Shown one piece after another: positions 7,781 through 16,155 of a stretch of DNA of 64,000 nucleotides (position 1 is its first letter; each line of letters opens with the position of its first letter). This DNA is from Rhodococcus sp. 06-462-5 (lineage in GTDB: Bacteria; Actinomycetota; Actinomycetes; Mycobacteriales; Mycobacteriaceae), in the NCBI RefSeq assembly GCF_002258315.1, contig NZ_NOYD01000015.1, positions 1 through 64,000 on the forward strand. The letters run 5' to 3'. The translations under genes were made by a program, and so were the position numbers. Under the pieces are notes generated by a model that was not told where the DNA came from, searched no databases, and saw only the letters and a list, made by a program, of their open reading frames with translations.

Positions 7781-8874
7781 GTCCGCACTTGATCACCGAC
7801 GAAGTGCGTGTTCTCGGCAGACATCTCCCGGCTCCCCGACCGCCCGACGAGGTCATCGATTCGATCGTCCAAGCTGTGCGCGCGGGCCATCGCGTCGGAG
7901 GTGCGTGCCTCGGTCTCCGAGGACTCGACCACGTTCGCGAGTCGAACCAGCGCGGCCACCCGTCCGGTCAACTGTTTCCAGACCACTTCCAGTGCGCCAC
8001 GGCGGGATTCGACCTGTGCTGCGGTCTCCTCGTCGACCATCGTTTCGCCGATCCGAATCAGCTCGGTCGCCACCGCGCGCAGCGAGGTGGCATCGACCGA
8101 GATCTCGGTGAGTTCGACGAACAGGTCCAGCTGATTGCGTTGGATCTCGAAGTACGCCGACTGCCATGCCGGCGAGCGACGCACCCGATCGAACGACGTG
8201 CCGGCAAGGAACAGCAGGGTGTCGTAGCGATCGACGAAGCGGTCGTCCTTTCGGTCCACGAATTGCTCGACCATTCCTGTCGCCCACTCGACCCTGTCGG
8301 CCACCGGGGTTCTGCGCGCGAGCGTGCTCACCCGATCGGTGGCCGCATCCACCAGCGACAGGCCACGCTCGGCGATCGGCCCGAACTTCTGTGGCGCGGG
8401 CGTTCTCGTCAACGCATCGAACACCGCGTCCCGCTGGTCCAGGTCGAGATGCACACCCTCCCGGCGCTCTTTCCGCGCCGCACGTACTCCGGTGGCGTAG
8501 TGGCGGTTGGACATCACCACGGTGGTGCGGTGGTGATTGACGCGTTTGCTCAACTCGGCAGCTCGAAGTTTGTACACCAGAGCCGATCCGGGCTTGCTGG
8601 TCGTGTCTTTGGCGAGCCAGCGATCGCGCTCGTCCACCAGATTGCGCAATGCGCCGAATCCACCGATCGACGGCAGCGAACGTCCGGCGCGCCATCGGTT
8701 CACGAGGACTGCTCGGGTGGCCTCGTCCACTCGCCCGGCCGCGATGGCGACGGCGGCCGCGTCGGACAGTGGCTCGGAGTGACCGGGCAACCGGCAGTCG
8801 GCGCAGCGGCGGTGGACCTCGTCGTCGAATCGGGCACGCTGTTCGGCCGACTCACTGCCATCGAACTCGGACAT
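7765..8874 (-). CDS. Protein of unknown function, cysteine/histidine cluster at N-terminus
   Basis: A 369-residue, charged, predicted soluble protein that I do not recognise. Near the N-terminus it has RRCADCRLPGHSE, a CxxC plus His arrangement that could bind zinc. The middle is arginine/lysine-rich (NHHRTTVVMSNRHY, RAARKERREG), and the C-terminal half looks largely helical. No signal peptide or membrane segment is seen. The start at 8874 has GGAGA upstream; the longer reading to 8928 lacks one. It stands alone between the convergent GntP gene and the FAD reductase gene. Its last codons lie within the terminator hairpin. Confidence 0.6.
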   Translation of the reverse strand: MSEFDGSESAEQRARFDDEVHRRCADCRLPGHSEPLSDAAAVAIAAGRVDEATRAVLVNRWRAGRSLPSIGGFGALRNLVDERDRWLAKDTTSKPGSALVYKLRAAELSKRVNHHRTTVVMSNRHYATGVRAARKERREGVHLDLDQRDAVFDALTRTPAPQKFGPIAERGLSLVDAATDRVSTLARRTPVADRVEWATGMVEQFVDRKDDRFVDRYDTLLFLAGTSFDRVRRSPAWQSAYFEIQRNQLDLFVELTEISVDATSLRAVATELIRIGETMVDEETAAQVESRRGALEVVWKQLTGRVAALVRLANVVESSETEARTSDAMARAHSLDDRIDDLVGRSGSREMSAENTHFVGDQVRTQWRD

Positions 8875-8944
8875 CGTCTCTCCTAGGTCACGCCGCATCG
8901 CCGGTCTCGTCGACGGATCGCTCGCCATCGAGTGTTCCAGAAGT

Positions 8945-10126
8945 TCAGATCAGTCCGCGCAGCGATTCCTCGGTCTGCGGCTTCTTCTCGGCCAGCAGAG
9001 TGCGCGCCTCGTCGAGGCCCTCCCAGACGTTCCACATCAGTACGCCCCGAACGACGGCATCGTCGTCGAGGTAGTAGACGACGCCTTCCTTGCCGACCGA
9101 CTTCCAGTCCTCGACGACATCGAGCGTCGTGGACACCGTGCCGATCGCCTGATAGCCGTCGTCGTAGACGTCGGAGTAGAAGTACGGGGTGTACGTGTAG
9201 GGATCTGCGGCACCGGCCATGTTGCGTCCTGCGGCCTTGCCCATCTCGGTCGCGTTGTCGACATGCTCGATCCGTCGGCGTCCGAGGATGGCGTCGGGGT
9301 AGTTCGCCACGTCACCGGCGGCGTAGACGTGTTCGTCCTCGGTCCGGAGGAACTCGTCGACGATCACGCCGTCGTCGACTGCCAACCCCGCAGACTCGGC
9401 CAGTTCCGTGTCGGGTCGCACGCCGAGTCCGAACACGACTCCGTCCGCCTCCACCGTCGAACCGTCGTCGAGTTGCAGTTGTACGCGTGCCGACGCCTCG
9501 GCTCCGGAAACGACCCTCGTTCCCCTGCGCACGGTCACACCGTGGCCGGCGAAACCCTTGTCGAAGCCTGCAGCCAGGCTCGACGGAAACATGTGTCCCC
9601 CCAATACGGCGTCCGACGTCACCAGTGTGACCTTCACATTCTGGAGAGACAGAGCAGCTGCGATTTCGGTGCCGATGTATCCGCCGCCGACCACGGCGAT
9701 GTGATCGGCGGTCTTCGTCAGCTCGCGCAGTGCCCGATAGTCGGCGAAGGTGCGGAAATACACCACGCGGGGGCTGGGAGTCAGTTCGATTTGCGTAGGC
9801 GCCGCACCCGTTGCAAGGAGGAGCTTTCCGTATTCGTGGCGTTCTCCGGATTTCGTGGTGACCGACGAGTTCGAGCGTTCGATCGATGCGACTCGGGTTC
9901 CGGTGTGTACCTCTGCACCGGTGTCGGAGGCCGTGTCGAGGGAGACCTGATCTCGGCCGAACTCCGGGTCGGTCCACAGTTTCTTGGACAGCGCCGGGCG
10001 CGTGTACGGCGCGTCGGGGTCCGCGCCGAGTATGCCGATGGAGCCCGACGCGTCCTGCTCGCGGATTCCGCGCGCAGCGCTGTCCGCAACCATTCCCCCG
10101 CCGATGATCAGGTAGTCGTAACGCAT
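8945..10126 (-). CDS. FAD-dependent NAD(P)H oxidoreductase (ferredoxin-reductase-like)
   Basis: A 393-residue pyridine nucleotide-disulphide oxidoreductase-fold protein. It has an N-terminal FAD dinucleotide motif (YLIIGGGMVADSAARG), a second NAD(P)-binding motif (IAVVGGGYIGTEIAAALS, about residues 140-160) and the second FAD motif (VYAAGDVANYPD). No redox-active CxxxxC is present, so it resembles rubredoxin/ferredoxin reductases or monodehydroascorbate-type reductases more than disulphide reductases. The length and C-terminal domain fit this group. It appears monocistronic. The electron acceptor cannot be named from sequence; no ferredoxin or oxygenase gene is adjacent. Confidence 0.8.
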   Translation of the reverse strand: MRYDYLIIGGGMVADSAARGIREQDASGSIGILGADPDAPYTRPALSKKLWTDPEFGRDQVSLDTASDTGAEVHTGTRVASIERSNSSVTTKSGERHEYGKLLLATGAAPTQIELTPSPRVVYFRTFADYRALRELTKTADHIAVVGGGYIGTEIAAALSLQNVKVTLVTSDAVLGGHMFPSSLAAGFDKGFAGHGVTVRRGTRVVSGAEASARVQLQLDDGSTVEADGVVFGLGVRPDTELAESAGLAVDDGVIVDEFLRTEDEHVYAAGDVANYPDAILGRRRIEHVDNATEMGKAAGRNMAGAADPYTYTPYFYSDVYDDGYQAIGTVSTTLDVVEDWKSVGKEGVVYYLDDDAVVRGVLMWNVWEGLDEARTLLAEKKPQTEESLRGLI

Positions 10127-10395
10127 CGTTCACTCCTCGAAAGTCGACGTCATTCGCTTCGGGGCTACCCGGAACAACACGAGAAGAATCCTCCGAGCCG
10201 TTTCGTCCCGAGAAGCCGCAGGTGGCGGAACCGACCGGACTGTATGCAGCATCACACCCCGAAGAGGTTGGCCCAGGCCCGTCGAGTGGGCATGTTGGTT
10301 TCGGCGACGAAACATCGTTTTTACTCGGGTCGAGCTGTAACGGTTCCGACCGACCGAACGACTCACACCTCAGGACGCGAACAAAAGGAGACGAT

Positions 10396-10665
10396 GTGAC
10401 TGTTCAGATCGATTCGCTCGCAATTGGCACCGACAGTGCCGACATCGCGACAGCCGACGTCGACCAGCTCTTCGACGAAGTTTCAACGCTGGACGCCACC
10501 ATCCTCGACGCCATCGAGCGTCGCACCCGCCTGGCCCGCACACTTGCTGCGGCAACGTCCGGTGCCACCGAGTCGGACCAGGCAGCCGACCCCTACGCAG
10601 ACCTCGGCAACGACGGCCACGTCTTCTCACGCATGCTGTCGCGCCTCGCACAGATCACGCGATAG
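10396..10665 (+). CDS. Short AroQ/chorismate-mutase-like helical protein
   Basis: An 89-residue protein whose core, STLDATILDAIERRTRLART, looks like helix 1 of AroQ-type chorismate mutases (hydrophobic/charged pattern with the ERR region). The usual second-helix lysine/arginine signature is poorly preserved. The GTG at 10396 has AAAGGAG just upstream. Known AroQ enzymes of this size (about 90 aa) convert chorismate to prephenate. Because catalytic residues are not clearly retained, it may be a diverged or non-catalytic member. It stands alone and is followed by a strong hairpin terminator. Confidence 0.5.
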   Translation: MTVQIDSLAIGTDSADIATADVDQLFDEVSTLDATILDAIERRTRLARTLAAATSGATESDQAADPYADLGNDGHVFSRMLSRLAQITR

Positions 10666-10692
10666 CTACACGCCCCCTTCAGCTTCGCAGTC

Positions 10693-10728
10693 CGCGACCC
10701 CGTCGAGCACCCGCTCGGCGGGGTCGCG
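10693..10728 (+). terminator. Hairpin terminator
   Basis: CGCGACCCCG (10693-10702) and CGGGGTCGCG (10719-10728) form a perfect 10-bp GC stem 27 bp after the AroQ-like gene stop. This is a typical actinobacterial terminator hairpin without a T-tract. Confidence 0.7.
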
Positions 10729-10839
10729 TCGTGTCGGCACATCTGCACCCGATGACTTTTCGGATCGAGAGCTGTCAGTACGAGCAAGACCGTTGTTCGA
10801 CGGTCCGACTCAGCAGGTTCTTCCAGAAAAGGTGTATCC

Positions 10840-11247
10840 ATGTCCAGAATGCTGTTCGCCAACATGCCCGTCCGCGACGTCGTCGCCACCCGCGCATTCT
10901 TCGAGGGTCTCGGATTCGAGTTCAACGACGCGTTCAGCGACGAGAACTGTGCCTCGATGGTCGTCAGCGATCAGGCGACCGTGATGTTCCTGGCCACCTC
11001 GCGTTTCGAGGACTTCATCTCGGACTCGATCTGCGACACGGGCTCGGCCCGCGAGGTGCTGATGTGCGTCTCTGCCGACAGCCGCGAGGAGGTCGATTCG
11101 CTCACCGACGCGGCTATCGCCGCGGGTGGATCGAAGTGGATGGAGCCCCAGGATCACGGGTTCATGTACGGCCGGGCGTTCCGCGACCTCGACAACCACG
11201 TGTGGGAAGTGATGTGGATGGATCCGTCGGCCGTCTCGGAGAGCTGA
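10840..11247 (+). CDS. VOC (glyoxalase/bleomycin-resistance fold) family protein
   Basis: A 135-residue two-module VOC protein: beta-alpha-beta units around FANMPVRDVVATRAFFEGLGFEF and a C-terminal GRAFRDLDNHVWEVMWM, where the Asp-x-x-Asn-His/Glu pattern carries a typical metal-site position. Family members include glyoxalase I, dioxygenases and drug-binding proteins. The function here is unknown. It is convergent with, and 12 bp from, the sigma factor gene. Start by ATG at 10840 with AGAAAAGG upstream. Confidence 0.75.
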   Translation: MSRMLFANMPVRDVVATRAFFEGLGFEFNDAFSDENCASMVVSDQATVMFLATSRFEDFISDSICDTGSAREVLMCVSADSREEVDSLTDAAIAAGGSKWMEPQDHGFMYGRAFRDLDNHVWEVMWMDPSAVSES

Positions 11248-11259
11248 ACGGCCGTTCGT

Positions 11260-12234
11260 CTAGAGGCGGTCGGGCAGACCGAATCGATCGAACAGAGTCA
11301 GATCGAAGAAGCAGGCCACATGCCCGACCCCTCTGGCATCGACATCGAGCACGTGCAGCTGGAACGGCCGGTGCACACCGTCCTCGGCCAGCATGTACAG
11401 CCCGTAAGCAGGCTGACCGTTTGCAGAGGTGGACACCATCCGCATGTCGCCTGCTCCGTTTGCGGGGCAGTTGTTCCGGATGAGAGATCCGATGGTCTCG
11501 CCGCCCTGGTACCACCCGACGAACGGCGGCATTTCCCACACCGCGTCCGAGGTGAACAGTGTGACCAACCGGTCGATGTCGTAGCTCTCGAAACACTCCA
11601 CGTACTGCGTGAGAAGTTGCTGCAGTTCCGCGGATTCGATGGGCTCGACGTTGTCGAGCTCGGGCGCGATCTCGTCGAGTCGCTCCCTGGCGCGCTGCAG
11701 CAGGCTGTTGACTGCGGTCGTCGTCGTGGCGAGAACCTCGGCAACCTCCGACGCTTTCCACTGCAACACTTCGCGCATCAACAACACCGCGCGCTGTCGC
11801 GACGACAGATGTTGCAGTGAGGCGACGAAGGCGAGCCGCACGGATTCCTTCGACACCACGATCGATGCGGGATCACTCGCATCCGCCAGATCGGAATCGG
11901 CAATCGGCTCCAACCACGGAATCTCGTTGTTCTGCACGAGTTCGTCGGTGGGGCCTGAACTCGGTGCACCCAAGCCCGTCGGCAGGGGGCGCTTCGCCCG
12001 GCCGTCCAGAGCGGTGAGACAGGTGTTGGTTGCGATTCGGTACAGCCATGTGCGCAGGGACGAGCGGCCCTCGTACTTGGCGTATCCCCGCCACGCGCGA
12101 ATGTACGTCTCCTGCAACAGGTCCTCGGCATCGTGGATCGATCCGGTCATGCGATAGCAGTGCGCGAGCAACTCACGACGGAAGGGATCGAACTGTTCGA
12201 CGAAGTCGTCCTTCTGTTCCGAAGCCAAGGTCAT
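11260..12234 (-). CDS. ECF sigma factor with C-terminal SnoaL-like domain (SigG/TIGR02960 type)
   Basis: A 324-residue sigma-70 family protein. Region 2 spans about residues 10-80 (LAHCYRMTGSIHDAEDLLQE, RTWLYRIATNTCL) and region 4 about 140-200 (LQHLSSRQRAVLLMREVLQ, then a HTH ending in NSLLQRARERL). A further 120 residues resemble a SnoaL/NTF2-like fold (WEMPPFVGWYQGGETIG). This architecture matches extracytoplasmic-function factors such as mycobacterial SigG, where the C-terminal domain replaces a classical anti-sigma partner. No anti-sigma gene is adjacent, which is consistent. ATG at 12234 begins just before region 2; longer readings back to 12519 enter the divergent gene. Its targets are unknown. 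Confidence 0.85.
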   Translation of the reverse strand: MTLASEQKDDFVEQFDPFRRELLAHCYRMTGSIHDAEDLLQETYIRAWRGYAKYEGRSSLRTWLYRIATNTCLTALDGRAKRPLPTGLGAPSSGPTDELVQNNEIPWLEPIADSDLADASDPASIVVSKESVRLAFVASLQHLSSRQRAVLLMREVLQWKASEVAEVLATTTTAVNSLLQRARERLDEIAPELDNVEPIESAELQQLLTQYVECFESYDIDRLVTLFTSDAVWEMPPFVGWYQGGETIGSLIRNNCPANGAGDMRMVSTSANGQPAYGLYMLAEDGVHRPFQLHVLDVDARGVGHVACFFDLTLFDRFGLPDRL

Positions 12235-12325
12235 GCGGTAGAGCGTAAACCGGACACAGGCGCGCCACAGCTCGAACGCGCGCCGCCGAAAGGATTGGCG
12301 GTACTTCTGCGTTAACCTCGGCATC

Positions 12326-13306
12326 GTGACATCGGCAACGAGTATCGACGACTTGGTCGAAGAGCTGTACCTGCAGCGTCGTCGAGCGTGGGAAGCCGCT
12401 CTCGTCACCGCGCAGAATTTCCTCGAGACCATTGCCGACGAGATTCTCGAGGACGTCGATCGAGACCGATTGAACGCGCAGACGGCACGCATCAAGGACC
12501 CCGGCAGATCGGCCGACAAACTGCGCCGCTATCTCTCCGAGGGCCGCATCACCGAGCCGACCGACGCCGATGCCGTCGCCGAGGCGTTGCCCGATCTCGT
12601 CGGCGTCAAGGTGCTGTGCAAGACCCCGCGCGATCAGCTGACGTTCGTCGCTGCGCTCGAGCGTGCGTGCAACGACCCGGAATGCTCGGTACGGTTCGCG
12701 CAACCACCGACCGACTACGTCGCCTTTCCCAAGCCCAGCGGCTATCGCGCGTACCACGCCGTGCTGGTCGTTCGAGTGGCAACACATCAGGGTGATCTCG
12801 ATGTGAAGGTCGAAGTTCAGGTCAAGACGCGCCTGCAGGACGCCTGGGGCGAGCTGACCCACGAGGACATGTACAAGCCCGGTGAGGCGCTCAAGCCGAC
12901 CAAGAAGCACACCGACTACGCCGCGCACATGGCCCATCTGCTCGATCAGGTGGATGCGATGGCCGACGATCTGGCCGCGCAGCTCGACTCGTTGACGGCC
13001 GCGTCGAAGGACGGGGGCGTGCTCGCTGCCGACCCGATTCCGAAGGATCCGGACTTCATCAGCGCCAGGGTCACCCGCACCGGTCCACGCTATGCACTCG
13101 CCGTCGGACCGGATGGCCGTAGAGGTCTCGTTCCCGCACGATCGGTGAAAGCGGTCATCGGCTCGACCGACCGGATCGCCGTCAACGACTACCTCGAAGT
13201 GGGCGACTTCATCGATGTGGTGGTCGAGGACTCCGAGGATGCGCTCTACTATCACCTCACCTCACAGCCGCCACGACGCAAGCCAGCGAAGAAGCGCAAG
13301 CGCTGA
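12326..13306 (+). CDS. RelA/SpoT-domain (alarmone synthetase-like) protein with extra C-terminal domain
   Basis: A 326-residue protein. Residues about 45-185 form a RelA/SpoT nucleotidyltransferase-like domain: ARIKDPGRSADKLRRY, DLVGVKVLCKT, PSGYRAYHAV and EVQVKTRLQDAWGELTHEDMYK mirror the synthetase motifs, including the Tyr/His pair and the ExQ-like strand. The C-terminal 90 residues (ARVTRTGPRYALAVGPDGRRGLVP onward) look like a small beta-barrel, possibly S1/OB-like, and end in a basic tail (RRKPAKKRKR). Small alarmone synthetases make (p)ppGpp or pGpp, but catalysis here is unproven. GTG at 12326 is chosen as the first codon of the frame; no strong Shine-Dalgarno is visible. Divergent from the sigma factor gene. 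Confidence 0.75.
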   Translation: MTSATSIDDLVEELYLQRRRAWEAALVTAQNFLETIADEILEDVDRDRLNAQTARIKDPGRSADKLRRYLSEGRITEPTDADAVAEALPDLVGVKVLCKTPRDQLTFVAALERACNDPECSVRFAQPPTDYVAFPKPSGYRAYHAVLVVRVATHQGDLDVKVEVQVKTRLQDAWGELTHEDMYKPGEALKPTKKHTDYAAHMAHLLDQVDAMADDLAAQLDSLTAASKDGGVLAADPIPKDPDFISARVTRTGPRYALAVGPDGRRGLVPARSVKAVIGSTDRIAVNDYLEVGDFIDVVVEDSEDALYYHLTSQPPRRKPAKKRKR

Positions 13307-13356
13307 CCGGCGGTTCTCAGGAACATCTCACGTCGATCCGGTAGACATGCCTTCTC

Positions 13357-14826
13357 GTGACCACTACCGAGAAATCCACGGTCGTCACCGATGCCGACAG
13401 TGACGACACAGCGACCGACGAAACAGCCACCACAGACCGGCGGTCGAAATTCCGCTCCGCCGAGACGCTGGTGCCGGCCGTCTCGTTCGCCGTGCTGGCG
13501 ACCCTGTACTCGGTGATGTCCGTCCTCGGCCATCGCCAGCTCCGTACCTCCGGATTCGACCTGGGGATATTCGTTCAGCAGATCGCGTCGTACTCGCAGT
13601 TTCGCGCGCCGACGTCCGACCTGCTCGGCACCGGCTACAACACGCTCGGCGATCATTTCTCGCCCATCACCGCGTTGCTGGGACCGCTCTACCGGGTGTT
13701 CCCACACGCCGAGACGCTGCTGATCGCGCAAGCCGTGCTGTTCGCGCTCGCCGTGATTCCGATCAGTCGACTGGCGGTACAGACATTCGGCACGATCGTC
13801 GGCGTCGTGACGGCCGCGGCGTTCGGGCTGTCGTGGGGCGTGCAGGCCGCGCTGAACTTCGACTTCCACGAGGTGGCGTTCGCGATGCCTCTGCTGGCCG
13901 TGTCGATGGTCGCGCTGGTTCGACAACGCTGGCTGCCGGCCCTGGCCTGGGCTCTACCGTTGGTGTTCGTCAAAGAGGACATGGGTCTGACGGTGATCGT
14001 CATCGGGGCGTTGGTGGCGCTGTGGACGAGCGGTCGAACACGCATCGCGGGGGCGCTGACTGCTGTCTGGGGACTGACCTGGGTAGTTCTCGCGGTCAAG
14101 GTGATCATCCCGGCCCTCAGCTCGGACAACTCGTACGATCAGGGCTCGAAGCTGCCCCCGCTCGGCGAAGGCATCGCCGACACCGCGCACGGTCTGGTCG
14201 CCGGCGATTCACGGGCGGCCACCGCCTTTCTGCTGCTCGCGGTCACCGGCTTCTTCGCCCTGCGCTCTCCACTGCTCCTGGTCGCCGTCCCGACGGTCGC
14301 TTGGCGCTTTCTCAGTGACAACACCAACTTCTGGAAGCCCATCTACCACTACAACGCGATCCTGATGGTCATCGTGTTCGTGGCCTTGCTCGACGCGTTG
14401 GCGCGTAGCCGGCGGCACGGTGAGCTCACCGAACGCGGCCGAAAGCTGATCGTCGCGTTCGTGGCAGCCTTCGCGGTCGTCGCGTTGCCGTTCCTGCCCA
14501 TGTCACGTGTGGTGCACGCGCAGGAATGGACGATCGATCCGCAGGCCGCGACCGCCCGAGAGATCTCCGAGTGGATTCCCGCCGGTGATCGAATTGCGGC
14601 GTCGAACAATCTCGTGGCCCAACTCGTCGCCGACCACGACGTGTCGGTCTTTCCGCAGCGCACGACCGATTCGACCGTCCCGGAGTGGATCGTCGTCAAC
14701 CAGCAGCGGCCTGCAGGGTGGCCGACGGACGAGACCGGCGATCGTCAGGCGGTCAGCCGGGCGCTGGCGAGCGGATACGACGTCGTCTACTCCGTCGACG
14801 GAATCGAGGTCCTGCACCGCGAGTGA
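13357..14826 (+). CDS. DUF2079-family polytopic membrane protein
   Basis: A 489-residue protein with a hydrophilic, Thr/Asp-rich N-terminal tail of about 35 residues, then roughly 10-11 transmembrane segments, and an extracytoplasmic C-terminal domain of about 110 residues (EWIPAGDRIAASNNLVAQLV). The segment GFDLGIFVQQI followed by GDHFSPITALLGPLY, and the charged LVFVKEDMGL, are typical of DUF2079 proteins. These resemble GT-C glycosyltransferases/arabinofuranosyltransferase-type membrane enzymes. The actual substrate is unknown. It lies 50 bp after the RelA/SpoT-domain gene and 13 bp before the reductase gene, so the three may be co-transcribed. Confidence 0.75.
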   Translation: MTTTEKSTVVTDADSDDTATDETATTDRRSKFRSAETLVPAVSFAVLATLYSVMSVLGHRQLRTSGFDLGIFVQQIASYSQFRAPTSDLLGTGYNTLGDHFSPITALLGPLYRVFPHAETLLIAQAVLFALAVIPISRLAVQTFGTIVGVVTAAAFGLSWGVQAALNFDFHEVAFAMPLLAVSMVALVRQRWLPALAWALPLVFVKEDMGLTVIVIGALVALWTSGRTRIAGALTAVWGLTWVVLAVKVIIPALSSDNSYDQGSKLPPLGEGIADTAHGLVAGDSRAATAFLLLAVTGFFALRSPLLLVAVPTVAWRFLSDNTNFWKPIYHYNAILMVIVFVALLDALARSRRHGELTERGRKLIVAFVAAFAVVALPFLPMSRVVHAQEWTIDPQAATAREISEWIPAGDRIAASNNLVAQLVADHDVSVFPQRTTDSTVPEWIVVNQQRPAGWPTDETGDRQAVSRALASGYDVVYSVDGIEVLHRE

Positions 14827-14839
14827 GTGGTCCCGATTA

Positions 14840-16078
14840 GTGTTCGAACCGAGTCGACCTCCCAGTCGACGCACAGAGACGACTACTGCAAGGCAGGTAC
14901 AGGACATCGACGCTCGAACCGGCGATCTCGGCGCCACCAAGACCGCATCGAAGCGCTCGCCGTGGAATCGGAAGAATCCGTACCGCGCGCAGATCCTGAG
15001 CAACCGACGCCTCTCCGGCCCCACGTCGGCCAAGGAAGTTCGACACTTCTCGATCGCGCTCGGTGAGAGCGGCATCGCCTACGAGGCCGGCGACGGATTC
15101 GGCGTCAGGCCGGTCAACGACGCGGCGCTGGTCTCGTCCGTGATCGAGCGCCTCGGCGTGCCCGCCGACACAGCGGTCCACACCAAATCCGGCGAAATCA
15201 CCTTGGCCGATGCCTTGACCACGGACTACGAGATCGGCATCCCACCCATGGATCTGATCGAGGCCGTGGCCGAACGCGCCGGTGACGCCGAGCTCGATCA
15301 CGTTCTGTCGAACGGCGACCGCGCGTCGTTCGACGCCTGGACATGGGGTCGCGACGTCGCGGACGTTCTCGATCTGGATCGGTCGGGAGCGTTCGATCCA
15401 GCCGAATTCCTCGGCTTGCTGCGTCCTCTGCAGCACCGGGTCTACTCGATTTCGTCGTCCCCGATCGCGCACGAGGGCACCGTGCATCTGACCGTGTCCA
15501 CGGTCAGATACAGGTCCGCCGAGCGTGATCGCGGCGGCGTCTGCTCGACGTATCTGGCCGATCGCGTCGGGGACGAACATCAGGCCGGAGTGTTCCTGTC
15601 GGCCAACAAATCGTTCCGCCTCCCGTCCGACGACACTCCGATCATCATGGTCGGGCCAGGAACCGGAGTGGCACCGTTCCGGGCATTTCTGCACGAGCGT
15701 CGGGCCCGGGGCGCAACAGGCAAGAACTGGCTGTTCTTCGGCGATCAGCATCGAGCGAGCGACTTCCTGTACGAGGACGAACTCGTCGATTTCGAGCGCG
15801 ACGGTCTACTGACACGACTCGATCTGGCCTTCTCTCGCGACCAGCCGCAGAAGATCTACGTCCAGCACCGCATGCGGGAGGCAGGCAAGGAGCTGTACGG
15901 GTGGCTCGAATCGGGTGCACAGCTCTATGTGTGCGGCGATGCGGCTCGCATGGCCAAGGGCGTCGACGAGGCGTTGCACGAGATCGTCGCCGAACACGGT
16001 GGCCGCTCCCCCGACGCCGCCGAGGACTACGTCAACGACCTCAAGCAATCCAAGCGCTACTTGCGCGACGTGTACTGA
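14840..16078 (+). CDS. CysJ-like NADPH flavoprotein reductase lacking the flavodoxin domain
   Basis: A roughly 412-residue protein of the diflavin-reductase (ferredoxin-NADP reductase-like) fold. FAD-binding motifs RVYSISSSP and GGVCSTYLAD, and NADPH-binding motifs MVGPGTGVAPFRAFLHERRA, NWLFFGDQ and YVCGDAARMAKGVDEAL, are in the canonical order. It ends in the usual aromatic residue (RYLRDVY). The N-terminal flavodoxin module of CysJ/P450 reductase is absent. The start is uncertain: no ATG exists near the expected N-terminus, and GTG at 14840 is the best in-frame candidate. Family members pass electrons from NADPH to sulphite reductase or other flavoproteins; no cysI is nearby. Confidence 0.8.
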   Translation: MFEPSRPPSRRTETTTARQVQDIDARTGDLGATKTASKRSPWNRKNPYRAQILSNRRLSGPTSAKEVRHFSIALGESGIAYEAGDGFGVRPVNDAALVSSVIERLGVPADTAVHTKSGEITLADALTTDYEIGIPPMDLIEAVAERAGDAELDHVLSNGDRASFDAWTWGRDVADVLDLDRSGAFDPAEFLGLLRPLQHRVYSISSSPIAHEGTVHLTVSTVRYRSAERDRGGVCSTYLADRVGDEHQAGVFLSANKSFRLPSDDTPIIMVGPGTGVAPFRAFLHERRARGATGKNWLFFGDQHRASDFLYEDELVDFERDGLLTRLDLAFSRDQPQKIYVQHRMREAGKELYGWLESGAQLYVCGDAARMAKGVDEALHEIVAEHGGRSPDAAEDYVNDLKQSKRYLRDVY

Positions 16079-16155
16079 GTCCGGTTCTTGTCGGACCCTC
16101 CCGCTACGGTCTCGGATACAGGCATCAGTTCTCGTCCGAGAAGAGGGTTTGCATC

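Noticed and set aside
6330..7856. Long minus-strand frame (508 aa) antisense to the GntP permease
   Set aside because: Its composition (Asp/Gln/Cys-rich, low hydrophobicity) is typical of a codon-bias shadow in GC-rich DNA; the permease on the plus strand is certain.
10130..10366. Possible 78-residue minus-strand gene between the FAD reductase and AroQ-like genes
   Set aside because: No ribosome binding site, family match or coding bias; the 269-bp gap is better read as promoter sequence.
12173..13255. Minus-strand 360-residue frame opposite the RelA/SpoT-domain gene
   Set aside because: It is a shadow; the plus-strand frame has family motifs in order.
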